Under the pieces are notes generated by a model that had not been told where the DNA came from, did not search any database, and saw nothing but the letters and a program-made list of their open reading frames with translations. Source: Candidatus Omnitrophica bacterium UBA5776 (lineage in GTDB: Bacteria > Omnitrophota > Gorgyraeia > Gygaellales > Profunditerraquicolaceae). Taken from it: a stretch of DNA of 6,870 nt. Positions 6,475 through 6,870 of the stretch are shown in pieces. Each line of letters opens with the position of its first letter. Position 1 is the first letter of the stretch. The stretch is from positions 1-6,870 of the forward strand of contig DIEK01000101.1 in the NCBI GenBank assembly GCA_002418595.1, given 5' to 3'. A program made the translations under genes and the position numbers.

Positions 6475-6870
6475 TTAACGGCTTTGTGTTATGGCCTCGA
6501 GCAGAGCCCTGGCCTTGTTGGCTGTTTCAATGTATTCCTTTGCCGGGACAGAATCCGCGACTATACCGGCGCCCACCTGGATATAAGCGGTGCCGTCCTT
6601 TATGGAAATGGTGCGTATGGTAATACAGGTGTCCATATTCCCGGAGAAACTGAAATACCCCACGCAGCCGGCATACGGCCCCCTCCTGGTTCTCTCCAGC
6701 TCTTCGATTATCTCCATCGCCCGTATCTTGGGACTGCCGCTGACCGTTCCGGCCGGAAAACACGCCGCCAGCACATCATAGGCGTCGTGCCCTTTTTTCA
6801 GCTTGCCGGTCACCTCGCTTACCAAATGCATAACGTGCGAATATTTCTCCACTTTCATGAATTCGCCCAC
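6475..6870 (-). CDS. trpE: Anthranilate synthase component I, C-terminal part (partial, 5' end beyond the window)
   Basis: Catalytic subunit that converts chorismate to anthranilate, the first committed step of tryptophan synthesis, using ammonia from a TrpG glutaminase partner. About 131 C-terminal residues are visible; the frame stays open through the right edge, so the GTG at 6868-6870 is an internal Val and not a start. The fragment carries the chorismate-binding core: YSHVMH (residues 10-15 of the fragment, with the conserved active-site His), [10 protein letters not shown] (39-48), the AMEIIEELE helix (51-59) with the metal-binding acid, [10 protein letters not shown] (71-80) and GAGIVADS (100-107). 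The YSHVMH form favours TrpE over the paralogues PabB and MenF/EntC, although PabB cannot be fully excluded from the C-terminus alone. The stop (TAA) is 29 nt upstream of rpsP, with no terminator between them, so read-through into rpsP is likely. The fragment shows no truncation or frameshift. Confidence 0.93.
   Translation of the reverse strand: MGEFMKVEKYSHVMHLVSEVTGKLKKGHDAYDVLAACFPAGTVSGSPKIRAMEIIEELERTRRGPYAGCVGYFSFSGNMDTCITIRTISIKDGTAYIQVGAGIVADSVPAKEYIETANKARALLEAITQSR

Overview
The window is one block of seven genes, all on the minus strand, with no mobile element, CRISPR array, tRNA or rRNA. In transcription order (right to left) they are trpE (3' end only) > rpsP > yajC > secDF (fused) > mfd-like > surA-like > pdxA (5' part only). 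Gaps are short (22-58 nt) or negative (a 14 nt overlap), except for 145 nt between rpsP and yajC. Most or all of it could therefore be one or two transcripts. Base composition is moderately GC-rich and coding style looks uniform.

The genes point to a free-living or at least biosynthetically capable bacterium, probably diderm. A SurA-type periplasmic chaperone sits directly upstream of pdxA, as in Proteobacteria. SecD and SecF are fused into one chain of 734 residues, close to the fused Thermus and Bacillus forms. The mixture of a SecDF fusion, a surA-pdxA pair and a reduced Mfd does not match a well-known model phylum. A deep-branching, mostly uncultured diderm lineage (for example Omnitrophota or a similar candidate phylum) is my guess, not something the sequence proves.

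Right end (6475-6870): C-terminal part of anthranilate synthase component I. 6203-6445: ribosomal protein bS16. 6058-6202: intergenic region with a TATAAT-like box and nested inverted repeats. 5770-6057 and 3537-5741: YajC and SecDF, the accessory complex of the Sec translocon. 1529-3478: an Mfd/TRCF-type translocase that is much shorter than normal. 649-1542: exported SurA-like chaperone, which would receive substrates delivered by Sec. 1-626: PdxA of vitamin B6 synthesis, running off the left edge.

The item most worth attention is the Mfd-like protein. It keeps the UvrB-like UvrA-binding module (D2), the RNA-polymerase interaction domain and a complete translocase motor including the TRG region. 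It lacks D1a, nearly all of D1b and D3, and the C-terminal autoinhibitory D7. Its start has no Shine-Dalgarno sequence and lies just after a strong GC-rich hairpin.
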